Shown: positions 27,564-36,307, counted from the first letter of the stretch. The stretch is DNA of 64,000 nt from Pseudomonas sp. R37(2017) (GCF_002113375.1 NZ_NEHO01000022.1:22959-86958); one strand, 5' to 3'. A program made the numbers and translations. Notes: generated by a model from the sequence alone, not told the origin.

Positions 27564-28994
27564 ATGGGCGCTATCTTGAATCTGGTCGAACGCAACCTGC
27601 ACGAAGTGCAGGTCGATGCCGACCGCATGCTGTTTCACATCCCCAGCAGTTCGCTGTTCGCCAGCGATGAACTGACGGGCACCATCATCGATACCCTGCG
27701 CGGCCCCGGCTGCTCCTCGGACGACCTGATCCAGCGCCTGGCCGCGCGTTTCAACGGCGAGGAAATCACCGAGACCCTGCGCGAGCTGATGGCCCTGGAA
27801 CTGGTCAGCGACGGCTCGCCGCTGAGCCCGGACATCGCCGTCAAACGGGTCGAGCGCACAGCGATCAACACCGTGGTGCTGAACGTCAACACCGGCTGCA
27901 ACCTGAGCTGCACCTACTGCTACAAGGAAGACCTCGACAAACCGTCGGCGGGCAAGAAAATGGACGTCGAAACGGCGATTGCCTCAGTGGAAATGCTGCT
28001 GCGCGAATCCCCGGACGAAGAGCGTTTCACCGTGGTGTTCTTCGGCGGCGAACCGCTGAGCAACCGCAAGCTGATCGAATACATGGTCGACTACTGCGAG
28101 AAGCGTTTTCGCGAGGCCGGCAAGTTCGTCGAATTCGTGATGACCACCAACGCCACGCTGCTCACCGAAGAAACCGTGGACTACCTCAACGCTCACCGTT
28201 TCGGTTTGTCCGTGAGCATCGACGGGCCGAAAACCGTACACGACCGCAACCGCATCACCGTGGGCGGGCAGGGCACCTACGACGTGGTGCGGCGCAAGGC
28301 CGAGATGCTGCTGTCGCGCTACAACAGCCGTCCCGTCGGCGCACGGGTAACGCTGACCACTGGTGTGACCGACGTCGAAACCATCTGGGATCACCTGTTC
28401 AACGAATTGGGTTTTGCCGAAGTCGGCTTTGCCCCGGTGACTTCCGGCGACATCAGCAGCTTCAACCTCACCAGTGACGAGCTGGTGCAGGTGTTCGCCA
28501 ACATGAAGGCCCTCGGTCGGCGCTACCTGGACGCGGCGCTGGAGCATCGCAACATCGGTTTCTCCAACCTGCATCAGTTGATCACCGACATCCACGAAGG
28601 CCACAAGAAAGCCCTGCCATGCGGCGCGGGCCTGAAGATGCTGGCGGTGGATCACAAGGGCGAGCTGAACCTGTGCCACCGCTTCACCGGCTCATCGATG
28701 CCGACCTTCGGCAACGTCCACAGCGGTGTGAAGCAGATGGAGTTGAACGACTTCCTGTCCCAGCGCCTGGACCGCACCAACACCGGCTGCAACGACTGCC
28801 AGATCCGCAACCTGTGTTCCGGCGGCTGCTACCACGAGAGCTACGCCCGCTATGGCGACCCGACTCATCCGACCTATCACTACTGCGAACTGATGCGTGA
28901 CTGGGTCGACTTCGGCATCGAGGTCTATACCCGGATCATGGCCAATAACCCTGCGTTCATCAGCAGTTACATCACTCCGCGCAAGGCTCACTGA
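27564..28994 (+). CDS. qhpD: QhpD radical-SAM/SPASM thioether cross-linking enzyme
   Basis: A 476-residue radical SAM enzyme, the length I recall for Paracoccus QhpD. The [4Fe-4S]-SAM motif is CNLSCTYCYKED (about residue 112), followed by FFGGEPL. The SPASM/auxiliary-cluster region has CGAGLKML, NLCHRF, TGCNDCQIRNLCSGGCYHE and YHYCEL. It forms the Cys-to-Asp/Glu thioether bonds in the gamma subunit QhpC, encoded 1 nt downstream. ATG 27564 is preceded by AGGAGG with 6-nt spacing; the longer in-frame start lacks one. A gap of about 90 nt separates it from qhpA. Confidence 0.93.
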   Translation: MGAILNLVERNLHEVQVDADRMLFHIPSSSLFASDELTGTIIDTLRGPGCSSDDLIQRLAARFNGEEITETLRELMALELVSDGSPLSPDIAVKRVERTAINTVVLNVNTGCNLSCTYCYKEDLDKPSAGKKMDVETAIASVEMLLRESPDEERFTVVFFGGEPLSNRKLIEYMVDYCEKRFREAGKFVEFVMTTNATLLTEETVDYLNAHRFGLSVSIDGPKTVHDRNRITVGGQGTYDVVRRKAEMLLSRYNSRPVGARVTLTTGVTDVETIWDHLFNELGFAEVGFAPVTSGDISSFNLTSDELVQVFANMKALGRRYLDAALEHRNIGFSNLHQLITDIHEGHKKALPCGAGLKMLAVDHKGELNLCHRFTGSSMPTFGNVHSGVKQMELNDFLSQRLDRTNTGCNDCQIRNLCSGGCYHESYARYGDPTHPTYHYCELMRDWVDFGIEVYTRIMANNPAFISSYITPRKAH

Positions 28995-28995
28995 T

Positions 28996-29319
28996 ATGAA
29001 ACATCTCAAGGCAATCAATAACAAAGCGTTGAAGCTGGACCAGGCCGCGGACGAAAACCGCATTGAAGAAGTAGTGGCGATGAGCTCCGTGGCGGGTTGT
29101 GCCTCGACCACCGACCCGGGCTGGGAGATCGACGCGTTTGGCGGTGTGTCGTCGCTGTGCCAGCCGATGGAAGCCGACCTCTACGGTTGCTCCGACCCGT
29201 GCTGGTGGCCGGCCCAGGTGCCCGACATGATGAGCACCTACCAGGACTGGAACAAGGATGCCCAGGCGTCCAACGACAACTGGCGCAACCTCGGCACTGT
29301 CTTCCCGAAAGACAAGTGA
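28996..29319 (+). CDS. qhpC: QhpC, gamma subunit precursor carrying cysteine tryptophylquinone
   Basis: A 107-residue RiPP-like precursor. A 28-residue leader (MKHLKAINNKALK ... EEVVA) is followed by a 79-residue core beginning MSSVAGC. Numbering the core from that Met puts Cys7, Glu16, Cys27, Asp33, Cys37, Cys41, Trp43 and Asp49 exactly at the positions known for QHNDH: thioethers 7-16, 27-33 and 41-49, and the quinone from Cys37-Trp43. The core shows the phrase GCSDPCWWPAQVPD. The protein is cross-linked by QhpD, cut by QhpE and exported by QhpF. Confidence 0.96.
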   Translation: MKHLKAINNKALKLDQAADENRIEEVVAMSSVAGCASTTDPGWEIDAFGGVSSLCQPMEADLYGCSDPCWWPAQVPDMMSTYQDWNKDAQASNDNWRNLGTVFPKDK

Positions 29320-29343
29320 TCAGATAACAAGAAGGATTCCAGC

Positions 29344-30462
29344 ATGCACAGCATCAAAGCCTGCGGCCTGGCCGCTTTCGCCGTCCTGAGCAGCTGTTCG
29401 GTCAGTGTCCTGGCCGATGAAAACAGCGCACTGCAAGACGGTCACGAATACATGTTGACCACCAATTACCCGAACAACCTGCACGTGATCGACCTGGCCA
29501 CCGACACCTTGTTCAAGACCTGCAAGATGCCCGATGCCTTCGGTCCCGGCACCGTGCAATTGTCGCCGGACCGCAAGACCGCCTACGTGCTGAACAATCA
29601 CTACGCGGATGTCTATGGCGTCGAACTGGACAGCTGCAAACAGGTGTTCCACGCCAGCATCACCCAGAAGCCGGGGGAGAAGGCCCGGTCCATGTTCGCC
29701 TTCACCCTCAGCCACGACGGCAAGGAACTGTTCACCGTCGCCAACCCGACGCTGATGATGAATGACCACTACGAAGTGCAGCAGCCGCGGCTCGACGTGT
29801 ACAAGACCGACGCCGGGATGGATGCAAAGCCGGTGCGCAGCTTCCCGGCACCGCGCCAGCTGACCATCATGCAGAGTGGCGACGACGGTACCTTGTATGT
29901 GGCGGGGGCGGACGTCTACAAGGTCAATGTGAACACCGGCAAATTCGACGTGCTGATCCCCAGCCGTCACTGGAAACGCCCGAACTACAGCGCGCCGGAC
30001 GTGCTTTATGTGTGGAACCAGCAGACGTATCGGCACGACTTCTCGCTGCTCTACACCGCAGCGAAGTTCAAGGACAAGAAACAGGACCCGGCTACCGCCG
30101 AATACCTGTACGGCCTGTTCAGCGTCGACCTGAAGACCGGCAAGACCGAAACCACCGATTTCGGCCCTTTGACCGAGATCTACTTCAGCGGCATGCGCTC
30201 GCCCAAGGACCCGAACCTGATGTTCGGCGTGCTCAACCGCCTGGCCAAGTACGACATCAAGCAGAAGAAAATGCTCCAGTCCGCCGCGCTCGATCACTCG
30301 TATTACTGCATTTCCTTCAACAAGGATGGCAGCAAGATCTACCTGGCGGGGACGTTCAACGACGTGGCGATCTTCGATGCCGACAGCCTGAAACAGACGG
30401 GCAGCATCAAGTTGCCGGGCGGGGACATGGCGATTACCACGGCGCAGGTGTTTGTCCGGTAA
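29344..30462 (+). CDS. qhpB: Quinohemoprotein amine dehydrogenase beta subunit (beta-propeller)
   Basis: A 372-residue secreted protein with an N-terminal signal peptide (MHSIKACGLAAFAVLSSCSVSVLA). Repeated strands such as NLHVIDLATDTLF, GTVQLSPDRKTAYVLN and CISFNKDGSKIYLAG are typical of a seven-bladed propeller of the QHNDH beta / YVTN type. It contributes to the substrate site beside the gamma-subunit quinone. An AAGGA ribosome site precedes the ATG and qhpC ends 24 nt upstream. It is the last gene of the operon; a REPIN follows. Confidence 0.92.
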   Translation: MHSIKACGLAAFAVLSSCSVSVLADENSALQDGHEYMLTTNYPNNLHVIDLATDTLFKTCKMPDAFGPGTVQLSPDRKTAYVLNNHYADVYGVELDSCKQVFHASITQKPGEKARSMFAFTLSHDGKELFTVANPTLMMNDHYEVQQPRLDVYKTDAGMDAKPVRSFPAPRQLTIMQSGDDGTLYVAGADVYKVNVNTGKFDVLIPSRHWKRPNYSAPDVLYVWNQQTYRHDFSLLYTAAKFKDKKQDPATAEYLYGLFSVDLKTGKTETTDFGPLTEIYFSGMRSPKDPNLMFGVLNRLAKYDIKQKKMLQSAALDHSYYCISFNKDGSKIYLAGTFNDVAIFDADSLKQTGSIKLPGGDMAITTAQVFVR

Positions 30463-30484
30463 ATCGTGGCGCCTGAGCTGACGC

Positions 30485-30570
30485 CTTCGCGAGCAGGCTC
30501 GCTCCCACATATTGATCGCATTCTTGCTGAAAGAACTCGGTCAATTGTGGGAGCGAGCCTGCTCGCGAAG
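30485..30570. repeat. REPIN after qhpB
   Basis: Perfect 25-bp inverted arms (30485-30509 and 30546-30570) of the TGTGGGAGCGAGCCTGCTCGCGAAG family. Confidence 0.9.
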
Positions 30571-30593
30571 AGGCCCTGGCAGGCGCTAGAGAT

Positions 30594-30998
30594 TCAAATC
30601 CCCGGCACCGGACAACTCATATCCCCCTCCTGACACTTCAGGTAAGTCTTGAACGTCTCCACCCGCGCCTTGGTCAATTGCGTCACGCAATTGCTGTAGA
30701 TCAGCGGATACACACTCCCGCCTTCCACCCCGGACGCCGAGAACTGGCATTCGGCATCGCGAAACGCGACCCACGAGCGCTGCGCTCCCACCAGCAACTT
30801 CTTGCCGTCGGGATTGCCCTTCAGGCGCGAAGTGATTTGCTGGTAAAGCGCATTCAACTCCTTGTCCGCCGTCGCCTGCTGCAGCGACGCGCACTGGTTC
30901 ATCGTGGCCTGGTCGACGGCGTTGTCGCAGTTCACGGCGGCATGGGCCGGGTAGGTGAACAACAAAGGCATCAGCGCCAGGAGAAAGCGTGCGTGCAT
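30594..30998 (-). CDS. LprI-like (DUF1311) periplasmic protein
   Basis: A 134-residue secreted protein. The signal peptide MHARFLLALMPLLFTYPAHA is followed by CDNAVDQATMNQCASLQQATADKELN, the classical opening of the LprI/DUF1311 domain (Cys pair, then D-x-x-LN-x-x-Y). It ends with CQEGDMSCPVPGI, giving further cysteines. Family members include lysozyme inhibitors; the function here is unproven. I start at ATG 30998, since the longer frame would add residues before the signal peptide. It stands alone on the minus strand. Confidence 0.8.
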   Translation of the reverse strand: MHARFLLALMPLLFTYPAHAAVNCDNAVDQATMNQCASLQQATADKELNALYQQITSRLKGNPDGKKLLVGAQRSWVAFRDAECQFSASGVEGGSVYPLIYSNCVTQLTKARVETFKTYLKCQEGDMSCPVPGI

Positions 30999-31159
30999 GG
31001 CAGTCACTCGCTGTGTCAGGGGAAGTCTGGGATGCAGTGTAGCGAAGCGACTCGCCATGCAAGGATCGCGATTACGACAGCTGACACCCGGTCCATACAA
31101 CTTTCCGACTGGACATGTGGTCTTACAGGCCTACTGTTGTTCAGTACAGGAGGTGTCGT

Positions 31160-31642
31160 ATGAAACCAGTACCCAATAGTTTTGAACGCAAGATATTACT
31201 CAAATCACCGCGCTCCCATGTATGGCGCGCCTTGGTCGATGCAGAGGCGTTCGGTCAATGGTTTGGCGTTGCGCTCGAAGGCCGGCGTTTTATTGCCGGC
31301 GAGTGGACGCAGGGGCAAGTCACGTATCGGGGATATGAACATGTGCTGTGGAATGTGCTGGTCGAGCGGGTCGAACCACAGCAGTTGTTTTCGTTTCGCT
31401 GGCATCCTTACGCGGTGAATCCGAAGATCGACTACTCCCAGGAGCCCACCACGCTGGTGAAGTTCGAGCTGACGGACTACGAGGACGGCACGTTGCTCAA
31501 GGTGTCGGAGTCAGGTTTCGCTCACATTCCCGACATACGCCAGAAGGAGGCTTACTACATGGATAGTCGAGGCTGGGAAGAGCAATTGAGCAGACTTGAA
31601 AATTTTCTCATCGAAGGTGAAAAGGCCCGTGAGCGTGAATGA
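31160..31642 (+). CDS. SRPBCC / AHSA1-like protein
   Basis: A 160-residue protein of the START-like fold. Signs are the opening strand FERKILLKSPRSHVWRALVDAEAFGQWFG, then VTYRGYEHVLWNVLVERVEPQQLFSFRW and a C-terminal helix RGWEEQLSRLENFL. This pattern is that of the AHSA1 (activator of Hsp90 ATPase homologue)/polyketide-cyclase-like family, usually ligand binding and often without known function. A strong AGGAGGT ribosome site lies 5 nt before the ATG. Bacterial relatives are often encoded next to an ArsR regulator; none is here. Confidence 0.82.
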   Translation: MKPVPNSFERKILLKSPRSHVWRALVDAEAFGQWFGVALEGRRFIAGEWTQGQVTYRGYEHVLWNVLVERVEPQQLFSFRWHPYAVNPKIDYSQEPTTLVKFELTDYEDGTLLKVSESGFAHIPDIRQKEAYYMDSRGWEEQLSRLENFLIEGEKARERE

Positions 31643-31877
31643 GTTTGAACTTTGAGCCCCTGGCGGCCAACAATCCGTTGGAAGTCTGAGGCGTCTAAGG
31701 GTTTTCGGAAGGTGCCTTATAGCGAATGTCTTACACGCGATGGTAGTGATATCGCCTGTTACAATTTGGATCCGATGCGTATTCTGGCCTTACCCACTGA
31801 AGCACAGGATGTGCTCAGGATCATGGATGATCGGCCATAGGCAAGGAACGCTGCGACAAGGAGTCGTCATGGTCTTG

Positions 31878-31904
31878 GAAAAACCCGCCTCGGCGGGTTT
31901 TTTT
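31878..31904. terminator. Bidirectional rho-independent terminator
   Basis: CCCGCC-TC-GGCGGG forms a 6-bp GC stem, flanked by five A residues on the left and seven T residues on the right, so it can work on both strands. The gap 31643-31877 shows no supported gene; a frame of about 62 codons there has no ribosome site. Confidence 0.85.
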
Positions 31905-31925
31905 GTGGGCGCAGGAAAAACCGCG

Positions 31926-31950
31926 GCGGCAGGCAGCGGATTCCTGCCGC
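31926..31950 (-). terminator. Hairpin at the end of inhA
   Basis: GCGGCAGG and CCTGCCGC pair across a 9-nt loop. On the minus strand the hairpin lies 8 nt after the inhA stop and is followed by CGCGGTTTTT. Confidence 0.6.
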
Positions 31951-31957
31951 TGTTTTT

Positions 31958-32644
31958 TCACTGCAGGTCGAGTTTCGCCGCCGCCCGCTCGGTGATTTGC
32001 GCCCGTAGTTTCAACGAGCCGGCAGCCCGCTGGCGGGCCTCTTCCAGCACACTGGCCGGCGCCGTCTCGGGGCTGCCCGCATCAAATGGCGGGGCAGGTG
32101 CGTATTCCAGTTGCAGCTGCACCAGCTCGGCGGTGGCCGGGTCGAACAACTCGGCGGCCAGGGTCAGGGCGAAGTCGATGCCGGCGGTGATGCCGCCTCC
32201 GGTCAGCAAATTGCCATCGCGCACCACCCGATCGTTCACCGCGATGGCGCCCAGCGGCTTGAGCAATTCGTGATACGCCCAGTGGGTGGTGGCGCGTTTG
32301 CCCTTGAGCAATCCCGCCGCGCCCAGCACCAGCGAACCGGTGCAAACCGAAGTGACATACCGGGCGTTGGCAGCCTGGGCCCTGAGAAAGTCCAGGGTCT
32401 GCTCATCTTCCATCAAGGGGCCGACGCCGCCGCCACCGGGCACGCAGATCACGTCCAGCGCCGGGCAATCGTCGAAGGTGATGGTCGGTTTCAACAGCAG
32501 GCCAGTGCTGGCGGTGACCGGCATCAGGTCCTTCCAGATCAAATGCACTTTCACATCCGGCAACGAGGCCAGCACGTCATAAGGGCCGGTCAGGTCCAGT
32601 TGCTGGACCTGTGGAAACAACAGAAAGCCGATCTGCAACGTCAT
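31958..32644 (-). CDS. inhA: Isonitrile hydratase (DJ-1/PfpI family)
   Basis: A 228-residue cytoplasmic protein, the length of P. putida isonitrile hydratase as I recall it. The catalytic Cys is at position 101 (TSVCTGSLVLGAAGLL), matching Cys101 in that enzyme. Other DJ-1 features are QQLDLTGPYDVL near the N-terminus, VICVPGGGGVGPL and THWAYHE. The enzyme hydrates isonitriles to N-substituted formamides. It is divergent from a GlxA-type AraC regulator, with which it shares an 88-nt intergenic region containing a perfect palindrome. Confidence 0.87.
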   Translation of the reverse strand: MTLQIGFLLFPQVQQLDLTGPYDVLASLPDVKVHLIWKDLMPVTASTGLLLKPTITFDDCPALDVICVPGGGGVGPLMEDEQTLDFLRAQAANARYVTSVCTGSLVLGAAGLLKGKRATTHWAYHELLKPLGAIAVNDRVVRDGNLLTGGGITAGIDFALTLAAELFDPATAELVQLQLEYAPAPPFDAGSPETAPASVLEEARQRAAGSLKLRAQITERAAAKLDLQ

Positions 32645-32695
32645 GGTGTTTTTCTCGTGAAGTGGGTGGACGGCTTAACTTTAGGCCCGTAGGAT

Positions 32696-32711
32696 TTGGC
32701 GTATACGCCAA
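32696..32711. promoter_or_regulatory. Perfect 16-bp operator-like palindrome
   Basis: TTGGCGTATACGCCAA is fully self-complementary. A further half-site, TACGCCAA, lies at 32725-32732 and abuts the ATG of the AraC regulator. This is a probable binding site controlling inhA and autoregulating the divergent regulator. Confidence 0.7.
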
Positions 32712-32732
32712 TATCCCCACGAATTACGCCAA

Positions 32733-33743
32733 ATGTCGAAAACCATCCATGTGCTCGCTTTCGCCAACGTGCAATTGCTCGACGTCACCGGGCCATTGCA
32801 GGTGTTTGCCTCGGCCAACGACATTGCCCGCCAGCAAGGCCTGCCGCCGCCCTATGCGCCGACGGTGATTGCCAGCGGCGGCGGGGCGGTGATGTCGTCG
32901 GCGGGCCTGGCGCTGTTGGCCGAACCCTTGCCGGACAAGGGCACTGATACCCTGATCATCGCCGGTGGCTGGGGTGTCTACGCGGCGGCGCAAGATGCGC
33001 CGTTGGTCGCCTGGGTGCGCGAACATGCCGCTGGCTGTCGCCGAGTCTCCTCGGTGTGCACCGGTGCGTTCCTGCTGGCGGCCAGCGGCTGGCTCGATGG
33101 CCGGCGCGTGGTCACCCACTGGACCCGCTGCGAGCAACTGGCGCAGCAGCATCCGCGTTTGAAGGTCGAGCCCAATCCCATCTTCATCAATGACGGCCCG
33201 GTCTGGACCTCGGCCGGGGTGACGGCCGGCATCGACCTGGCGCTGGCCATGGTCGAACAGGACCTGGGACGCAACATCGCCCTGGAAGTCGCCCGGCAAC
33301 TGGTGGTGTTTCTCAAGCGCCCGGGTGGCCAGTCGCAATTCAGCGTGACCCTGTCCCTGCAACAGGAAGGCAACCGTTTCGACGAACTTCACGCCTGGAT
33401 CAGCGAAAACCTTACCCAGGACCTGGGTATCCCGACCCTGGCCCTGCAGGCCGGCATGAGCGAACGCAGCTTCGTGCGCCACTACCGCGCCGACACCGGT
33501 CAGACCCCGGCTCGGGCGATCGAACTGATCCGCGTCGAAACCGCGCGGCGCCTGCTCAGCGATACCGGCGTGCCGATCAAGCGGGTGGCGGTGCAATGCG
33601 GCTTCGGCAGCGAAGAAACCCTGCGCCGCAGCTTCCTGCGGGCCATGGGCGTGACGCCGCAGGCTTACCGGGAGCGGTTTTCGGTCAGTGGCGCAGTAGA
33701 TCCAGTGTCCAGTTCACGTCAGGCTTCCGCTTCCGCCACCTGA
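32733..33743 (+). CDS. GlxA-family AraC-type transcriptional regulator
   Basis: A 336-residue regulator. It has an N-terminal DJ-1/PfpI-like domain (VQLLDVTGPLQVF, LIIAGGWGVYAA, SSVCTGAFLLAASGWL, VVTHWTRCE) and a C-terminal AraC DNA-binding domain (LALQAGMSERSFVRHYRADTGQTPARAI and VAVQCGFGSEETLRRSFLRAMGVTPQAYRERF). The divergent gene encodes an enzyme of the same DJ-1 fold, isonitrile hydratase, which it probably controls. No Shine-Dalgarno sequence precedes ATG 32733; the operator half-site touches it, so translation may be leaderless or weak. Its 3' end overlaps the next, convergent gene by 25 nt. Confidence 0.88.
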   Translation: MSKTIHVLAFANVQLLDVTGPLQVFASANDIARQQGLPPPYAPTVIASGGGAVMSSAGLALLAEPLPDKGTDTLIIAGGWGVYAAAQDAPLVAWVREHAAGCRRVSSVCTGAFLLAASGWLDGRRVVTHWTRCEQLAQQHPRLKVEPNPIFINDGPVWTSAGVTAGIDLALAMVEQDLGRNIALEVARQLVVFLKRPGGQSQFSVTLSLQQEGNRFDELHAWISENLTQDLGIPTLALQAGMSERSFVRHYRADTGQTPARAIELIRVETARRLLSDTGVPIKRVAVQCGFGSEETLRRSFLRAMGVTPQAYRERFSVSGAVDPVSSSRQASASAT

Positions 33744-34108
33744 TTGAAATATTTCGCCCGATCCGGCGTAAACGTCACCACCATGCCTGTTCGTGCACAC
33801 GTCAGTGCTCGTTCTTGCGCCAGGTCCACGTCCAGGTCTTCCCCGCGCAAGCCTTGCCACTGGGCGAGGTATTTGAGGGAACCGTATTTCTCGAGTTTCT
33901 TCAGGCTGCGGCTGACGCCACCTTTCCAGCCCAGTACCGGCAACTCGCCGGCGAGGCACTGTCGGGCGAGGTCGGGGAAACGGGCGGCACGCTGGCGGCC
34001 GACTTCCCAGCATTTGATCAGGCCCTTGTCGTCGGCTTCCCAGAGTTCCTTACGGTTCAAACCGGTTCGGAGTGGGGTGTCAATTTTGCGATGGATGCGT
34101 TGGGTCAT
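33719..34108 (-). CDS. Conserved-looking hypothetical protein
   Basis: A 129-residue basic, soluble protein (MTQRIHRKIDTPLR ... ). Features are a KCWEVGRQRAARFPDLARQ helix and a GGVSRSLKKLEKYGSLKYLAQWQGL segment, without signal peptide or membrane helix. I cannot assign a family. Its 3' end overlaps the convergent AraC regulator by 25 nt. The downstream GH15 gene is in the same direction but far upstream of this one in transcription order, so an operon is not evident. Confidence 0.65.
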   Translation of the reverse strand: MTQRIHRKIDTPLRTGLNRKELWEADDKGLIKCWEVGRQRAARFPDLARQCLAGELPVLGWKGGVSRSLKKLEKYGSLKYLAQWQGLRGEDLDVDLAQERALTCARTGMVVTFTPDRAKYFNQVAEAEA

Positions 34109-34290
34109 TCTGGTTCCTTGAATTCGGGTGGTTGTGGACAGCTCCGCTGTACCCGTAGAGCAAGGATGTTAGGTGGGGATGTAACAGCTGGCAACAAGGT
34201 AGGTTCGGGGATGTTGCATGTGGTTTTGTTTAAAAAGCGTAGGCGCTCGGATTACACAGATGACTGGTGAAATCCGATCTTGATGAGCGC

Positions 34291-36114
34291 TCAAGGCTGC
34301 CAGACAACCTTTTCCCCACTCAAGCGCCGGTCCAGAAAACACGCGGCACTGATCAGTGCCAGGTGCGTCAGCGCTTGCGGTGTGTTGCCCATGTGCCGCC
34401 CATGGCTGTCGAACTCTTCGGCATACAGCCCCAGCGGGTTGGCGTACCTGAGCAACTGTTCGAATTCCAGATGGGCCTTGTCCAATTGGTTGGCGCGGGC
34501 CAGGCATTCGACGTACCAGAACGAGCAGGCGGCGAAGGCGCCTTCGCTGCCGGGCAGGCCGTCGATCTGGCTGTCGTCGTTGCGGTAGCGGTAGATCATG
34601 CCGTCGCGCACCAGGCTCTTTTCGATGGCTTGCAGGGTCGCCAGCCAGCGCGGGTCGCGGGCGCTGACGAAACGCACCAGCGGCATCAGCAGCATCGAAC
34701 CGTCCAGGCCGGTGCCGCCAATGTGCTGGACGAAATGCCCATGCTCTTCACTCCAGAAGTTCTCCCAGATGTCGGCGTAGATCGCCTGGCGCGTCTGGTC
34801 CCAGCGGGCGAACGGGGCGGGCAGTGAGCGTTTCGACGCCAGGCGGATGGCGCGGTCCAGGGCGACCCAGCACATCAGTCGTGAATGCAGAAAATGGTAC
34901 TGCTCGCCGCGCATCTCCCAGATGCCGACATCCTTTTGCTCCCAGGTTGCGCAGACCTGATCCACCACCTCCACGGTATGTTTCCAGCCCTCATGGGAGA
35001 TGGCTTCGCCGTACTTGTTGACCAGGTAAATCGCGTCCATCAGCTCGCCAAAAATGTCGAGCTGGACCTGTTCACAGGCCTGATTGCCGATGCGCACCGG
35101 TTGTGCGCCACCATGGCCGGACAGATGCGCCAGTTCGATCTCCGGCAACTCCTGGCGTCCGTCGATGGCGTAGAGAATGTTGAGCTTCATCGGCTTGCCC
35201 TGACAGTCACTGACCCGCCCGCGCAACCAGCGCATGTAGGCGTTGGCCTCTTCGACGAAACCCAGGCGCATGAAGGCATAGACGGTGAATGAGGCGTCAC
35301 GGATCCAGGTGAAACGATAGTCCCAGTTACGCTCGCCGCCGGGGCTTTCCGGCAGGCCGAAGGTCGCGGCAGCGAGAATGGCGCCGTGTTTGCGCGAGGT
35401 CAGCAACTTCATCGCCAGGGCCGAACGGTTGACCATCTCACGCCAGCGACCGCGGTAGTTGGACTGGCCGATCCAGTCGCGCCAGAACTTCAGGGTGCGC
35501 TGCAGGCACAGTTCGCCGGCGCCTTTCTTGAAGCGCGGATCGTCGAGGGCGCCGAGCAGGAATTCGCCCGTCTGGTCCTGTTCGAGGGTGAATTCGGCAA
35601 CGGCCGCGTTGGCGTCGATGTGCAGGACCTGATCCGAAGAGAGCCGCAGCGACGGTTGATCGGCGGCGTCGAAGATCACGTCCTGCTTGTCCATGCGAGC
35701 GCGAGTGTGGGCGCGGGCGTAATCATGGCGCACCGCGCAACGCATGTGGAACGTGGCGCGGCCGCTGACCACGCGGATCCGCCGCATCAACAGTGGCAGG
35801 TCGTCTTCGGTGTCGCCGACGGGCAGCAGGTCGGTGACTTCGATCACAGCGCGGTCACTGAGCCAGCGGGTTTGCAGCACGTTGGTGTCGGGCAGGTAGA
35901 TCTGTTCGCGGCGGGCGTCGGGCAAGTCCGGCGACAACTGGAAAATCCCCGCTTCGGGGGTGTCCAGCAGTGAACAGAAAATCGACGGGCTGTCGAACTC
36001 CGGCCAGCAGAAAAAATCCACGCTGCCCTTGTCGTTGACCAGCGCCGCGCTGCGCATGTCGCCGATGAAGCCGTGGGCGTCGATGGGGCTTTGGCGTTCG
36101 GGGTGATCAGCCAT
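34291..36114 (-). CDS. Glycoside hydrolase family 15 (glucoamylase/trehalase-like)
   Basis: A 607-residue cytoplasmic protein. The N-terminal super-sandwich domain opens with IDAHGFIGDMRSAALVNDKGSVDFFCWPEFDSPSIF. The (alpha/alpha)6 barrel shows ERNWDYRFTWIRDASFTVYAFMRLGF and the general-acid motif region DVGIWEMRGEQYHFLHSRLMCWVALDRA. It ends with FLDRRLSGEKV. Family members hydrolyse alpha-glucans or trehalose. The stress-tolerance association of bacterial homologues is known; the substrate here is not. The ATG at 36114 is the natural start. It is divergent from the thioesterase gene of the siderophore locus. Confidence 0.87.
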   Translation of the reverse strand: MADHPERQSPIDAHGFIGDMRSAALVNDKGSVDFFCWPEFDSPSIFCSLLDTPEAGIFQLSPDLPDARREQIYLPDTNVLQTRWLSDRAVIEVTDLLPVGDTEDDLPLLMRRIRVVSGRATFHMRCAVRHDYARAHTRARMDKQDVIFDAADQPSLRLSSDQVLHIDANAAVAEFTLEQDQTGEFLLGALDDPRFKKGAGELCLQRTLKFWRDWIGQSNYRGRWREMVNRSALAMKLLTSRKHGAILAAATFGLPESPGGERNWDYRFTWIRDASFTVYAFMRLGFVEEANAYMRWLRGRVSDCQGKPMKLNILYAIDGRQELPEIELAHLSGHGGAQPVRIGNQACEQVQLDIFGELMDAIYLVNKYGEAISHEGWKHTVEVVDQVCATWEQKDVGIWEMRGEQYHFLHSRLMCWVALDRAIRLASKRSLPAPFARWDQTRQAIYADIWENFWSEEHGHFVQHIGGTGLDGSMLLMPLVRFVSARDPRWLATLQAIEKSLVRDGMIYRYRNDDSQIDGLPGSEGAFAACSFWYVECLARANQLDKAHLEFEQLLRYANPLGLYAEEFDSHGRHMGNTPQALTHLALISAACFLDRRLSGEKVVWQP

Positions 36115-36209
36115 TGTCGCGAAACTCCGGGAAGCAGGGGCCTAAGTAGCTGACTGGCTGGGGGCGGTGAGAGTTCATTTGGCTGGGTGCCGAGGTGGCC
36201 GTGAGGGCC

Positions 36210-36237
36210 TCTTCGCGAGCATGCTCGCTCCTACAGG
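36210..36237. repeat. Single REP element
   Basis: One CTTCGCGAGCATGCTCGCTC-type palindrome in the gap between the GH15 and thioesterase genes. Confidence 0.75.
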
Positions 36238-36250
36238 GTTATTCACATGG

Positions 36251-36275
36251 CTAATTCCTTGGGCGCCTCGTCCGT
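36251..36275 (+). promoter_or_regulatory. Iron-starvation-box-like promoter of the thioesterase gene
   Basis: CTAAT-N17-CGT, ending 32 nt before the GTG start. The PvdS iron-starvation box is (G/C)TAAAT-N16/17-CGT, so this is one base short of consensus. It supports the GTG start at 36308 because it lies inside the longer frame. Confidence 0.45.
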
Positions 36276-36307
36276 TCTCCAGGCAGACAACTTTCGAGGA
36301 AAGCCCG

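Noticed and set aside
31652..31840. A 62-codon frame between the SRPBCC gene and the terminator
   Set aside because: No ribosome site, no recognisable motif and atypical composition; treated as intergenic.
36167..36307. Longer thioesterase start at ATG 36167
   Set aside because: The added residues translate a REP element and the promoter-like motif; the thioesterase fold begins right after GTG 36308, which has its own ribosome site.
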